From Comamonadaceae bacterium (GTDB taxonomy: Bacteria; Pseudomonadota; Gammaproteobacteria; Burkholderiales; Burkholderiaceae_C): DNA of 34,212 bases. A program made the translations under genes and the position numbers. The notes under the pieces are model-generated. The model was not told the origin of the DNA, searched no databases, and was given only the letters and a program-made list of their open reading frames with translations. Position 1 is the stretch's first letter, and every line of letters starts with the position of its first letter. Below, one piece after another: positions 26,845 to 34,212 of the stretch. The stretch is taken from the NCBI GenBank assembly GCA_947452785.1, contig CANGDZ010000039.1, forward strand, positions 1-34,212. Reading direction: 5' to 3'.

Positions 26845-27299
26845 GCGCGGGCCCCCTTGTTGGCCACGGCATGAATGGCCGTGCGGATGCGCGCATAGGT
26901 GCCGCATCGACAGATGTTGCTCATGGCCGCGTCGATGTCTTCGTCGCTGGGCTTGGGTTTTTTCTTCAGCAGTGCCACGGCCGCGAGCATCTGGCCGCCT
27001 TGACAGTAGCCACACTGCGGCACCTGGTGGTCGATCCAGGCCTGCTGAACTGCATGCAGTTGCCCCTTGTTGGCCAAGCCTTCGATGGTGATGACTTTTT
27101 GCCCTGCCGCCCCCGATACGGGGTATGCGCATGAGCGCACCGGCTCGCCATTGAGCAACACCGTGCAAGCACCGCATTGCGCAATGCCACAGCCGAATTT
27201 CGGCCCCTTGATGTCCAGCTCGTCGCGCAAGGCCCAAAGCAAAGGCATTTCAGGTTCGGTGTCGAGCGTGTGATTGTGGCCATTCACTGTCAGCTTCAT
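26841..27299 (-). CDS. 2Fe-2S subunit of the xanthine dehydrogenase-family hydroxylase (IorA-like)
   Basis: The 152-residue protein carries both clusters of the family. The N-terminal plant-type ferredoxin site is [15 protein letters not shown] with an earlier Cys in KFGCGIAQ. The C-terminal four-helix site has CGYCQGGQ and CRCGTYARI. It passes electrons from the molybdenum site of its partner to an acceptor, often a cytochrome c in periplasmic members; no such cytochrome is in this window. No signal peptide is seen; it is probably exported as a complex with the Tat-bearing large subunit. It is the first gene of a five-gene minus-strand run. Confidence 0.93.
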   Translation of the reverse strand: MKLTVNGHNHTLDTEPEMPLLWALRDELDIKGPKFGCGIAQCGACTVLLNGEPVRSCAYPVSGAAGQKVITIEGLANKGQLHAVQQAWIDHQVPQCGYCQGGQMLAAVALLKKKPKPSDEDIDAAMSNICRCGTYARIRTAIHAVANKGARA

Positions 27300-27464
27300 G
27301 TCTATCGTCTCCCCATGTATGCAAATGGAAAGACTATGACTTGCCGGCGACCTTCATGCAATTAGGAAACTACGCACAAAACCAAACGCAGAGCTCCAAT
27401 GAGTCGCTTGCGTGACGGGGCAGCGAAAGCTCTGCCGAACTCGCTCAAACGCCACTGCAGAGGA

Positions 27465-28553
27465 TCAGGACGCGGACTCGCTGGTAAGCAGCACACCGCG
27501 TCGGATTTGGTCGCGCTCGATGGACTCGAACAAGGCTTTGAAATTGCCTTCACCAAAGCCATCGTCCGCGCGCCGTTCAATGAACTCAAAGAACACCGGG
27601 CCCAGTTGGTTTTGCGAAAAAATTTGCAGCAGCAGTTTGGGCTGCCCGCCTTGGGTCGAACCGTCCAGCAAAATGCCACGCGCTTGCAAGTCGGGCACAT
27701 GCACGCCGTGACCGGGCAAGCGCTCTTGCAGCATCTCGTAGTACACCTCGTTGGGCGCGGTCATCAAAGGCACGCCCGCCAGCTGCAACCGGTCGACCGT
27801 GTCGATCAGGTTGTCGGTCAACAAGGCGATGTGCTGAATCCCCTCGCCGTTGTAGGCCATCAAAAACTCTTCGATCTGGCCCGAGCCCTTGGACGACTCT
27901 TCGTTCAGTGGGATGCGAATCTTGCCGTCGGGCGCTGTCATGGCTTTGGAGGTGAGGCCGGTGTGTGCGCCCTGAATGTCAAAGTAGCGGATCTCGCGGA
28001 AGTTGAACAGCCGCTCGTAAAAGCTGGCCCAAAAGCCCATGCGCCCCCGGTACACGTTGTGCGTGAGGTGGTCGATGAGTTTGAGGCCATGGCCCACCGG
28101 GTGGCGCTCTGCGTCGTCTAAAAATTCAAAGTCGATGTCGTAAATCGACTTACCGTCTTCAAAGCGGTCGATCAAATACAGCGGTGCGCCACCAATGCCC
28201 TTGATGGCGGGTAGACGCAGTTCCATCGGTCCGGTCGGGATCTCAATGGGTTGAGCACCCAAAGCAAGAGCGCGAGCATAAGCTTGGTGCGCATCTTTGA
28301 CGCGAAAGGCCATGCCGCAGGCCGAAGGGCCGTGCTCTGCGGCAAAGTACGCTGCGGCGCTGCTGGGCTCTTGGTTGACGATGAAGTTGATGTCGCCTTG
28401 GCGGTACAACAACACGTTTTTAGACCTGTGTTTGGCGACCAGGCTAAAGCCCATGGCCTCAAACACAGGGCCGAGCACGGCCGGATCGGGGGAGGCAAAT
28501 TCAACAAACTCGAAGCCGCACAACCCCATCGGGTTGTCAAATAAATCAGACAT
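27465..28553 (-). CDS. hppD: 4-Hydroxyphenylpyruvate dioxygenase
   Basis: The 362-residue non-haem iron enzyme converts 4-hydroxyphenylpyruvate to homogentisate in tyrosine breakdown. The Fe(II) triad is visible as His162 (DHLTHNV), His241 (IQHIAL) and Glu323 (FFEFIERR), at the spacing found in bacterial HPPD. The C-terminal helix that closes the active site ([18 protein letters not shown], residues about 332-350) is present. No homogentisate dioxygenase lies in the window. The gene is divergent from the Bug-protein gene across about 280 bases that I cannot assign to any element. Confidence 0.96.
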   Translation of the reverse strand: MSDLFDNPMGLCGFEFVEFASPDPAVLGPVFEAMGFSLVAKHRSKNVLLYRQGDINFIVNQEPSSAAAYFAAEHGPSACGMAFRVKDAHQAYARALALGAQPIEIPTGPMELRLPAIKGIGGAPLYLIDRFEDGKSIYDIDFEFLDDAERHPVGHGLKLIDHLTHNVYRGRMGFWASFYERLFNFREIRYFDIQGAHTGLTSKAMTAPDGKIRIPLNEESSKGSGQIEEFLMAYNGEGIQHIALLTDNLIDTVDRLQLAGVPLMTAPNEVYYEMLQERLPGHGVHVPDLQARGILLDGSTQGGQPKLLLQIFSQNQLGPVFFEFIERRADDGFGEGNFKALFESIERDQIRRGVLLTSESAS

Positions 28554-28823
28554 GAGAACACTCCAGAAAAAAAGATCAACGAAAAACCACCGGCATCACA
28601 ACGATGCAGGAGGTGCGCCCGGCTTGCCGCGCGTGCTGCGGGCCAAGTGAACGCCAATGATCAAAATTTGTCTGGACATGTGTTGTGGATGGAGTGACCT
28701 AAAGGGGCCCGAAGGCTCAGTCTAACGGCTTTCATCCGGCTTGTGGCCCGTGTGTGACAGGGCCAAGGGTTTTGCCTGTCGTGCAGCGCGGCAGATGGTT
28801 CAGAATGGATGAGCCGAACCTTT

Positions 28824-28837
28824 GGAGCATGTGCATG
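28824..28837 (+). promoter_or_regulatory. Ribosome binding site deciding the Bug-protein start
   Basis: GGAG at 28824-28827 is seven bases before ATG 28835 but only one base before ATG 28829, so the later ATG is the likely start. Confidence 0.6.
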
Positions 28838-29803
28838 AAAAAATGGGTTTTCACCTTGGGTGCCTTGTGGATCAGCCTGGCGAGCAGCCCGTTGTGGGCG
28901 CAAGACAAATTTCCGAGTCACCCGGTGACCCTGGTGGTGCCGCAAGTGGCCGGAGGTGCCAACGACGCCATCGCCCGCGTCTTGGCGCAAAAATTGACCG
29001 AGCAAACCGGCCAGTCGTTTATCGTCGAAAACCGGCCCGGTGCGGGCGGTAATGTGGGCACGGTGTCCGCGGCCAAAGCCAAGCCCGACGGCTACACCTT
29101 GCTGGTCACGGCCGACAGTGTGCAGGTCATCAACCCCGCCCTGTACGCCAAAACCGGTTTCGATCCGGTGAAAGACTTTGAGCCCGTGGCGCCGTTGGCC
29201 AAGGCCGGCTATGTGCTGGTGGCCAACCCCACGTTTGCGGCGAACACGGTGGCCGAGTTCATCAGTCTGACCAAAATGCAGCCTGGCAAATATGCGATTG
29301 CCTCAGCTGGCAATGGCACCTTGAATCACCTGATTGGCGAGATGCTGCAAAAAGCCGCCGATATCAAACTCCAGCACATCCCCTACAAAGGCGCAGCCGC
29401 GGCGGCCACCGACGTGGTCAGCGGCCAGGTGCCGCTGTCGGTGCAGAGCATGCCCTCGTCGATCGCCTTCATCAAGGCTGGCCGGCTCAAGGTGCTGGGT
29501 GTGGTGAATGAGAAACGCGTGCCCGCCTTGCCCGACGCGCCGACCATTGGCGAAACCCTCAAAGGCTTTGGTGCCACCCCCTGGTACGGCTTGTTTGCGC
29601 CGGCCGGAACGCCCAAGGCGGTGACCCTCTTTCTGCAAAATGAAATTGGCAAAGCGCTGGACGATCCCGATGTGCGGGCCAAGCTGGCCAATTTGGGTTG
29701 CGAGCCCTTCAAAGGCAGCTCTGAGCAACTGGCGCAAATCGTCAAAGACGACTTGACCCGCTGGGCCAAGATCGTCAAAGAGTCGGGAGCGACAGTGGAC
29801 TGA
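28835..29803 (+). CDS. Tripartite tricarboxylate transporter solute-binding protein (Bug family)
   Basis: The 322-residue periplasmic protein starts MKKWVFTLGALWISLA with a signal peptide cut near SPLWAQ. The mature part shows Bug-family marks: VTLVVPQVAGGANDAIARV, FIVENRPGAGGNVGT, LQHIPYKGAAAAATDVVSGQV, and GLFAPAGTPK. Such proteins bind carboxylates or related small acids, sometimes feeding a TctAB transporter and sometimes acting alone; no TctAB is nearby. Bug genes are hugely expanded in Burkholderiales. Ligand unknown. Confidence 0.92.
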   Translation: MKKWVFTLGALWISLASSPLWAQDKFPSHPVTLVVPQVAGGANDAIARVLAQKLTEQTGQSFIVENRPGAGGNVGTVSAAKAKPDGYTLLVTADSVQVINPALYAKTGFDPVKDFEPVAPLAKAGYVLVANPTFAANTVAEFISLTKMQPGKYAIASAGNGTLNHLIGEMLQKAADIKLQHIPYKGAAAAATDVVSGQVPLSVQSMPSSIAFIKAGRLKVLGVVNEKRVPALPDAPTIGETLKGFGATPWYGLFAPAGTPKAVTLFLQNEIGKALDDPDVRAKLANLGCEPFKGSSEQLAQIVKDDLTRWAKIVKESGATVD

Positions 29804-29836
29804 TGCGCTTACGCGCCAGCCGCATTGTGCGCGCGT

Positions 29837-30448
29837 TCAGGCGGATACGGCGCGCTCTTTCTTCACCGAGTCACGCGCCAGCACCGGCGCAATGGCCTGC
29901 GCCAGGACCGGGTAGGCCTGACTCCAAGCCAACTCAGGGAACCTGAAATCCAAATACTTCAACGCACAAGCCACGGTGATCTGGCCAATGTGCAGATCGC
30001 CCGCCAACACAGCGGGGTTCTGGTTCAAATAACTCAGCGATGTGTGAATTGCATCCAGCTTGCCCGTCGTCCACTCGGCCCAGCGCAAAGCCTCAGGGCG
30101 CACCATGTTTTCATAACGGGTCAGCAAGGCGGCGTCCAAAATGCCATCGCCCAAAGACTGCAGCGTCATCGCACGCCAACGGGCGGCGCCGCTGGCAGGG
30201 AACAGTTTGCCGCCGCCCAGGTCGTTCAAGTACTCGCAGATCACCCGACTGTCGTACAGCGCCTGCCCGTCATCGGTCACCAAGGTCGGCACTTTGCCCA
30301 GCGGGTTGTTGGCGATGATGCTGGTATCCCGGTTCACCGGGTGCGCGCTGGAGGCCAGCAAAGTGATGCGATCGCTCAGGCCGAGCTCGTCGGCCACCAC
30401 CATGCACTTGCGGACATAGGGGGATGTGGGGGCAAAGTGAAGTTTCAT
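29837..30448 (-). CDS. Glutathione S-transferase family protein
   Basis: The 203-residue protein starts MKLHFAPTSPYVRKCMVVA. The N-terminal thioredoxin-like domain has SPYVRK, NPLGKVPTLVTDDG (cis-Pro) and the glutathione-binding DSRVICEYL near residue 66. An all-helical C-terminal domain follows. The Ser/Tyr near residues 7-9 could activate glutathione. Substrate unknown. A 13-codon upstream extension is possible but would lie in the region shared with the toxin-antitoxin promoter. Convergent with the Bug-protein gene with 33 bases between stops. Confidence 0.9.
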   Translation of the reverse strand: MKLHFAPTSPYVRKCMVVADELGLSDRITLLASSAHPVNRDTSIIANNPLGKVPTLVTDDGQALYDSRVICEYLNDLGGGKLFPASGAARWRAMTLQSLGDGILDAALLTRYENMVRPEALRWAEWTTGKLDAIHTSLSYLNQNPAVLAGDLHIGQITVACALKYLDFRFPELAWSQAYPVLAQAIAPVLARDSVKKERAVSA

Positions 30449-30519
30449 GGCTGCAGTATTGGGCAAAGCTGCAGCTGAGCGTGTCACACAGCAGACGCAT
30501 CAATTGTCGTGTTTAAAAC

Positions 30520-30547
30520 GATGGCAATACCCAGGCGTATTGCCATC
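30520..30547. promoter_or_regulatory. Perfect 11-base inverted repeat upstream of the RHH/PIN module
   Basis: GATGGCAATAC (30520-30530) is repeated inverted as GTATTGCCATC (30537-30547) around a six-base spacer. No T-run follows. Its place 70-97 bases before the antitoxin start, between divergent genes, suggests an operator rather than a terminator. Confidence 0.55.
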
Positions 30548-30558
30548 ATTACACAGTT

Positions 30559-30575
30559 GTATTACGATGTGATAC
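30559..30575. promoter_or_regulatory. Second near-palindrome, possible antitoxin operator
   Basis: GTATTAC (30559-30565) and GTGATAC (30569-30575) are inverted repeats with one mismatch, spaced by GAT. It shares the GTAT/ATAC ends with the larger repeat just upstream, as expected if RHH dimers bind both. Confidence 0.45.
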
Positions 30576-30616
30576 GCAACTTGTTGTTGCCTGTTTGGAC
30601 TATTTAAGGGAACGAC

Positions 30617-30844
30617 ATGAGTACATTGACCGTGCGTTTGACGGATCGCGAAGATCGCGATCTGCAATTGGCTTGTGAGCAGACCGGCAAGACCAAAAGC
30701 GAAGTGGTGCGCGATTTATTGGCCGAATCCTTGCGCAGCTATCGCTTGCGCCAGGCTTTGCAATCAGCGCATGCCGAGTTGGGCGGTGCTGCTAGACAGG
30801 CTGGCTGGCTCACAGAAGAGGACATCTTGCAGGATGTGTCGTGA
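30617..30844 (+). CDS. Ribbon-helix-helix antitoxin
   Basis: The 75-residue protein starts MSTLTVRLTDREDRDLQLA with AAGGGA six bases before. Residues 2-42 form a ribbon-helix-helix fold: the beta strand TLTVRLT, then helices ending in KSEVVRDLLAESLRSY. The C-terminal part, with EEDILQDVS, is the likely toxin-binding tail. Such proteins neutralise a partner toxin and repress their own promoter. The stop overlaps the GTG start of the PIN gene (GTGA), the usual toxin-antitoxin layout. Confidence 0.85.
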   Translation: MSTLTVRLTDREDRDLQLACEQTGKTKSEVVRDLLAESLRSYRLRQALQSAHAELGGAARQAGWLTEEDILQDVS

Positions 30845-31239
30845 AGGTCTTTCTCGACACCAACGTCTGGTTGTCGGCCACGGTGTTTGCGGGCTTGTGT
30901 GAGGCGATCCTGACCGAATGCCATAAGCGCGGCTGGCTATTGACCACCCCACTGGTGCAGGCTGAGGCCCACGATGTGCTCAAGCGCAAATTTCCGCACT
31001 TGCCACAATCACAGGCACTGTTTGACGCCATCTGGTTAGAGGCCACCTGCGTGCAAGACCTGGACGAGCCAGCAGATGACAACGATGTCCGGCTGGTCAA
31101 GGCGGCCAGTCAGGCGGGTGCTGCGGTGTTCGTGACAGGCGATCGACGCGTGCTGACTTGGGCCCGAGAAGGTGAGATGCAAATCTTGAGCCCTAGAGAG
31201 GCTTGGGTGCAATTGTTTGCGAGCAGCGCCCGCAGTTAG
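30841..31239 (+). CDS. PIN-domain toxin (VapC-like ribonuclease)
   Basis: The 132-residue protein starts at GTG overlapping the antitoxin stop. PIN-domain acidic residues are all present: Asp6 (FLDTNVW), Glu42 (VQAEAHDVL), Asp80 or Asp82 (DDNDVRLV) and Asp101 (VTGDRRVL). PIN toxins cut RNA with Mg2+ or Mn2+, commonly tRNA or rRNA, to halt growth. Target unknown. A bidirectional terminator follows. Confidence 0.87.
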   Translation: MKVFLDTNVWLSATVFAGLCEAILTECHKRGWLLTTPLVQAEAHDVLKRKFPHLPQSQALFDAIWLEATCVQDLDEPADDNDVRLVKAASQAGAAVFVTGDRRVLTWAREGEMQILSPREAWVQLFASSARS

Positions 31240-31261
31240 CACTTCACCCCATTGAATGCAA

Positions 31262-31293
31262 AACGGCGTGCCCACTTACGCAGGCACGTCGTT
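31262..31293. terminator. Bidirectional terminator between the PIN toxin and dapD
   Basis: AACGGCGTGCC (31262-31272) pairs with GGCACGTCGTT (31283-31293) over 11 positions with one G-T wobble and a ten-base loop. T-rich bases follow on the plus side (ATTGTTT) and TTTT follows in the minus reading. The convergent genes on either side support a two-way role. Confidence 0.75.
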
Positions 31294-31312
31294 ATTGTTT
31301 GAAAGGTCCGAA

Positions 31313-32290
31313 TCAGTTCTTATGCAACTCAGCGTTCAACTCGCCCCAGCTCTTATTGCGCGGGATGGCGTGCAACGCACCCGACTGTGAATCGCGGCGG
31401 AAAAGGATGCCGTTTTGGCCTGACAGTTCTTTGGCTTTCATCAGACTTCCGTCGGGCATTTGCACGCGGCTACCGCCGGTGATGTAACAACCGGCTTCGA
31501 CGATGCAGTCGTCGCCCAGCGAGATGCCGATGCCGGCGTTGGCGCCCAGCAGGCAGCGCTTGCCGACCTTGATGACTTCTTTGCCGCCACCCGACAGCGT
31601 ACCCATGATGGACGCGCCGCCGCCGATGTCGCTTGCGTCGTCCACCACCACACCCGCGCTGATGCGGCCTTCGACCATGCTGGCGCCCAAGGTGCCGGCG
31701 TTGAAGTTGCAAAAGCCTTCATGCATCACGGTCGTGCCGCTGGCCAGGTGCGCGCCCAGGCGCACGCGGTCGGCGTTGGCGATGCGCACACCGGCGGGCA
31801 CCACGTAGTCGGTCATTTGCGGGAACTTGTCCACGCCTTTGATTTCAAGCAGACGGCCTGCAGCACGGGCTTTCATGCGTGCGGTGGGTACTTCGCTCAC
31901 GGCGCAAGGACCAAAATTGGTCCAAGCCACGTTGGCCAGCAGGCCAAAGATGCCGGCCACGTTGGCGCCGTGCGGCAACACCAGGCGGTGGCTCAGCAGG
32001 TGCAGGCGCAGGTAGGCGTCGTGCGTGTCGGCAGGCGCGTCGGCCAGCGATTTGATTTCGGTGCGCACGGCGACTACGGTCACGTTGCGCACGCTGCAGG
32101 CGGCCAGCGCCTGTGCGGCTTCGGAGCCCAAGGCGCTCACTGCTTCGGCGGCGGTCAAGCGGGTGGTGCCGCTTTGGGCAACATCGCCCGCCAGTTCAGG
32201 GGCTGGAAACCAGGTGTCCAGCACGGTGCCGTCAGCGGCGATGGTGGCCAGGCCCGTGGCGCGTGCGCCGGTAGTTTGGGAAGTGCTCAT
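31313..32290 (-). CDS. dapD: Tetrahydrodipicolinate N-succinyltransferase, long actinobacterial type
   Basis: DapD succinylates tetrahydrodipicolinate in lysine and diaminopimelate synthesis. The 325-residue protein starts MSTSQTTGARATGLATIAAD. It has an N-terminal helical/sheet domain (VLDTWFPAPEL, HLLSHRLVLPHG), then a left-handed beta helix of hexapeptide repeats (about residues 160-285) with the active-site segment VMHEGFCNFNAGTLG and ISAGVVVDDASDIGGG. As I recall it, the sequence is close to the mycobacterial enzyme and longer than the roughly 275-residue DapD usual in proteobacteria. Upstream extension of the frame into 32446 is not protein-like. It lies between two toxin-antitoxin modules. 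Confidence 0.9.
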   Translation of the reverse strand: MSTSQTTGARATGLATIAADGTVLDTWFPAPELAGDVAQSGTTRLTAAEAVSALGSEAAQALAACSVRNVTVVAVRTEIKSLADAPADTHDAYLRLHLLSHRLVLPHGANVAGIFGLLANVAWTNFGPCAVSEVPTARMKARAAGRLLEIKGVDKFPQMTDYVVPAGVRIANADRVRLGAHLASGTTVMHEGFCNFNAGTLGASMVEGRISAGVVVDDASDIGGGASIMGTLSGGGKEVIKVGKRCLLGANAGIGISLGDDCIVEAGCYITGGSRVQMPDGSLMKAKELSGQNGILFRRDSQSGALHAIPRNKSWGELNAELHKN

Positions 32291-32432
32291 TTTTGCTCCG
32301 AAAAAATGGCCCGCAGTGTACTCGGGCCGTTGGAAATCTAAAGGGGTAATTATCGGGGATGGCTGGGATTCGCATTGACAATATCGAATGATGCCAAAAT
32401 GAACCGAAATTTGACGAAATGTGAGGCTCCCC

Positions 32433-32651
32433 ATGAACAGAATCACTTTGACTCCCGGGCAACGCGGCGGACGGCCTTGTATCCGCGGGCTGCGGATTTC
32501 GGTCTATGACGTCTTGTCCATGCTGTCCAGTGGCATGTCGGTGACTGAAATTCTGGAAGACTTCCCCGAATTGCAAATAGAAGACATCTCGGCTGTGCTG
32601 GCTTACGCCGCAGACCGCGAGCACAAAGTCCACACCCTGGCGGTGCAATGA
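32433..32651 (+). CDS. DUF433 antitoxin-like protein
   Basis: The 72-residue protein starts MNRITLTPGQRGGRPCIRG, with GAGG about seven bases before the ATG. DUF433 marks are GRPCIRGLRISVYDVL, then a helix-turn-helix-like part (GMSVTEILEDFPELQIEDI) and the tail VLAYAADREH. The family is paired with DUF5615 PIN-like proteins and is considered an antitoxin (VapB45-like). The stop overlaps the next start (ATGA). A GTG four codons earlier is possible but leaves the Shine-Dalgarno inside the gene. Confidence 0.85.
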   Translation: MNRITLTPGQRGGRPCIRGLRISVYDVLSMLSSGMSVTEILEDFPELQIEDISAVLAYAADREHKVHTLAVQ

Positions 32652-32980
32652 AATTGTTGCTGGACGAGAACCTGTCGCGCAGATTGGTTCCTTTTTTACT
32701 GCACGATTTTCCTGGCAGTTCACAAGTGGTGCTGTTGGGGCTGGAGTCCGCAACCGACACCCAAGTTTGGCAAACCGCAAAAGATCAAGGTTTCGTGATC
32801 GTAACGCGCGATGCCGACTTTGAAGAGTTGTCATTGGTTTGGGGCCAGCCACCCCAAGTGATTTGGCTGAAAATCCAAAATCAAACGCGTGCTGCCACCC
32901 TCAGAATTTTGCTTGAAAACCGCGAAGCCATTGAAGCCGCTTTGAATTCAGGCCAGGCCTGTGTGGAAGTCACTTCATGA
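32648..32980 (+). CDS. DUF5615 PIN-like toxin candidate
   Basis: The 110-residue protein starts MKLLLDENLSRRLVPFLL. DUF5615 proteins are a reduced PIN-like fold. Acidic residues Asp6-Glu7, Asp37 (SATDTQVW), and Asp55 and Asp57 (TRDADFEEL) could form the metal site of a nuclease. The fixed pairing with DUF433 and the four-base overlap point to a toxin-antitoxin module (VapC45-like); activity is inferred, not shown. It is convergent with the reductase gene to the right, with about 90 bases between and no clear terminator. Confidence 0.82.
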   Translation: MKLLLDENLSRRLVPFLLHDFPGSSQVVLLGLESATDTQVWQTAKDQGFVIVTRDADFEELSLVWGQPPQVIWLKIQNQTRAATLRILLENREAIEAALNSGQACVEVTS

Positions 32981-33073
32981 CGTCTTGAGGTTGATTGGCA
33001 ATATCCCTTTTGCACCCAGACCCGCGTCGAACACACCCTCTGAATTACCTATCCGGCCGCCAGGGTTTGCCGT

Positions 33074-34060
33074 TCAGCCGTTCACGTTCACCACCATCCG
33101 CCCACGCACTTGACCGGCCAAAATCGCGGCGCCCAGGTCCAGGGCTTCGGCCAAGTTCACTTCGCGCGTCATGCGCTCCAGCTGCGCCGTATCCAGGTCT
33201 TGTGCCAAACGGGCCCAAGCGGCTTCGCGCAAGGCGCGGGGGGCCATCACGCTGTCGATGCCGACCAGCGTGACGCCGCGCAAGATAAAGGGCGCGACGC
33301 TGGACGGGAAGTCCATGCCTTGCGCCAGGCCGCAGGCCGTGACCACGCCGCCGTATTTCGTGCTGGCGCAGGCGTTGGCCAGGGTGTGGCTGCCCACGGT
33401 GTCGACCACGCCAGCCCAGCGTTCTTTGGCCAGGGGTTTGCCAGGGGCACTTAACTCGGCCCGGTCGATGATGTCCGCTGCGCCCAGCTGGCGCAGGTAG
33501 TCGGCTTCTTGCGGCCGGCCGGTGCTGGCCACCACTCGGTAGCCCAGCTTGGCCAAGAGCGCAATGGCCACGCTGCCCACACCGCCGCCTGCACCGGTGA
33601 CCAAAATGTCGCCCTTGTCGGGCGTGACGCCGTGTTTTTGCAGCGCCGTCACGCAAAGCATGGCGGTGTAGCCTGCAGTGCCAATCGCCATGGCTTGGCG
33701 CGTTGTGAAGGCGGCGGGCAGTTTCACTAGCCAGTCGCCTTTGAGCCGCGCTTTTTGCGCCAAGCCGCCGCTGTGGCTTTCGCCCACGCCCCAGCCGTTG
33801 AGCACGACTTGGTCGCCTGCTTTGAACAAGGGGTGCTGGCTGTCGGTCACGGTGCCGGCCAGGTCAATGCCGGGCGTGAGCGGGAACTTGCGCACCACGG
33901 GCGACTTGCCGGTGATGGCCAGGCCGTCTTTGTAGTTGATCGTGGAGTAATCCACCTGCACCGTCACATCGCCTTCGGGCAAGGCGCTGTCATCGAGCGT
34001 CTGCAAGGTGCAGCGGTAACCAGAGTCGTCTTTGTTGATTTGCAGGGCTTGGTAGGTCAT
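33074..34060 (-). CDS. Acrylyl-CoA reductase-like quinone oxidoreductase (AcuI/YhdH family)
   Basis: The 328-residue medium-chain dehydrogenase/reductase starts [15 protein letters not shown]. It has the GroES-like N-domain ([39 protein letters not shown]) typical of AcuI/YhdH, then the nucleotide motif [19 protein letters not shown] near residue 155, with VASTGRP after the second strand favouring NADPH. No zinc-binding Cys set is present. AcuI reduces acryloyl-CoA to propionyl-CoA in DMSP or 3-hydroxypropionate breakdown. The exact substrate here is not certain. The frame is open upstream to 34210 but that part is not protein-like. A TATAAG lies about 15 bases upstream as a possible -10. Confidence 0.9.
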   Translation of the reverse strand: MTYQALQINKDDSGYRCTLQTLDDSALPEGDVTVQVDYSTINYKDGLAITGKSPVVRKFPLTPGIDLAGTVTDSQHPLFKAGDQVVLNGWGVGESHSGGLAQKARLKGDWLVKLPAAFTTRQAMAIGTAGYTAMLCVTALQKHGVTPDKGDILVTGAGGGVGSVAIALLAKLGYRVVASTGRPQEADYLRQLGAADIIDRAELSAPGKPLAKERWAGVVDTVGSHTLANACASTKYGGVVTACGLAQGMDFPSSVAPFILRGVTLVGIDSVMAPRALREAAWARLAQDLDTAQLERMTREVNLAEALDLGAAILAGQVRGRMVVNVNG

Positions 34061-34212
34061 GTGGGTCTTATATGGATGCCTCCCGGGTAGCAAGAGAAAT
34101 TTGTGTTGTGTTGCGAAGAAGTCGGCTGCTCTCTTATATCCGGCCTTGATTGCGTGGTCCGTCTGATTTCCCAGACTCGCCCGCTGGCCCCGATGCATAT
34201 CCGCTGACAAGC

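Noticed and set aside
27395..27445. GGCAG...CTGCC hairpin after hppD
   Set aside because: The stem is short and no T-run follows in the hppD reading direction, so it is not a convincing terminator.
28743..28766. TGGCCC...GGGCCA hairpin before the Bug-protein gene
   Set aside because: Six-pair stem with a ten-base loop, common by chance in GC-rich DNA, with no known riboswitch features.

Overview
The window looks like an origin-proximal stretch of a GC-rich betaproteobacterial chromosome, most likely Burkholderiales (Comamonadaceae-like). The reasons are the mnmG-rsmG-lysE-parA-parB order with parS sites inside the genes, the Bug-type (TTT) solute-binding protein, the acetoacetyl-CoA synthetase and the AcuI-type reductase. 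The placement is inferred from gene content and recalled family knowledge; no search was run. Genes are tightly packed on both strands and no gene-free stretch exceeds 300 bases. No tRNA, rRNA or CRISPR was seen.

Layout. Bases 1-147 look like the 3' end (domains V and VI) of a group II intron. Next come a Spy/CpxP-like periplasmic protein (-), a pirin and a CopZ-like copper chaperone (-), divergent from the copper ATPase CopA (+), and a hemerythrin-like protein (+). From 8412 down to 4849 a minus-strand run holds glutamate dehydrogenase, a small cysteine-cluster protein, a class II aldolase and an Old Yellow Enzyme-type reductase. From 8662 to 17765 a plus-strand run holds mnmG, rsmG, a LysE-type exporter, parA, a degenerate alpha/beta hydrolase, parB and two tandem hybrid histidine kinases. 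Three parS sites lie in mnmG/rsmG. Bases 17769-22543 hold a D-lactate dehydrogenase-like flavoprotein (-), a PduO-type cobalamin adenosyltransferase, a small exported protein and acetoacetyl-CoA synthetase (+).

Bases 27299-22566 (-) form a compact five-gene run: the 2Fe-2S and molybdopterin subunits of a periplasmic molybdenum hydroxylase, a SoxY-like and a SoxZ-like carrier, and a CLC transporter with the signature of CLC-F fluoride/proton antiporters. The first junctions are 4-base overlaps. After this come hppD (-), a Bug protein (+), a glutathione transferase (-), an RHH/PIN toxin-antitoxin pair (+), an actinobacterial-type DapD (-), a DUF433/DUF5615 toxin-antitoxin-like pair (+) and an AcuI/YhdH-type reductase (-).

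The most interesting points are (1) the molybdenum hydroxylase-SoxYZ-CLC-F operon, whose SoxY lacks the glycine-rich carrier tail; (2) a hydrolase fold between parA and parB that has lost its catalytic Ser and His; (3) a nine-C tract inside a histidine kinase, a possible phase switch; (4) the actinobacterial-type dapD flanked by two toxin-antitoxin modules; and (5) intragenic parS sites.
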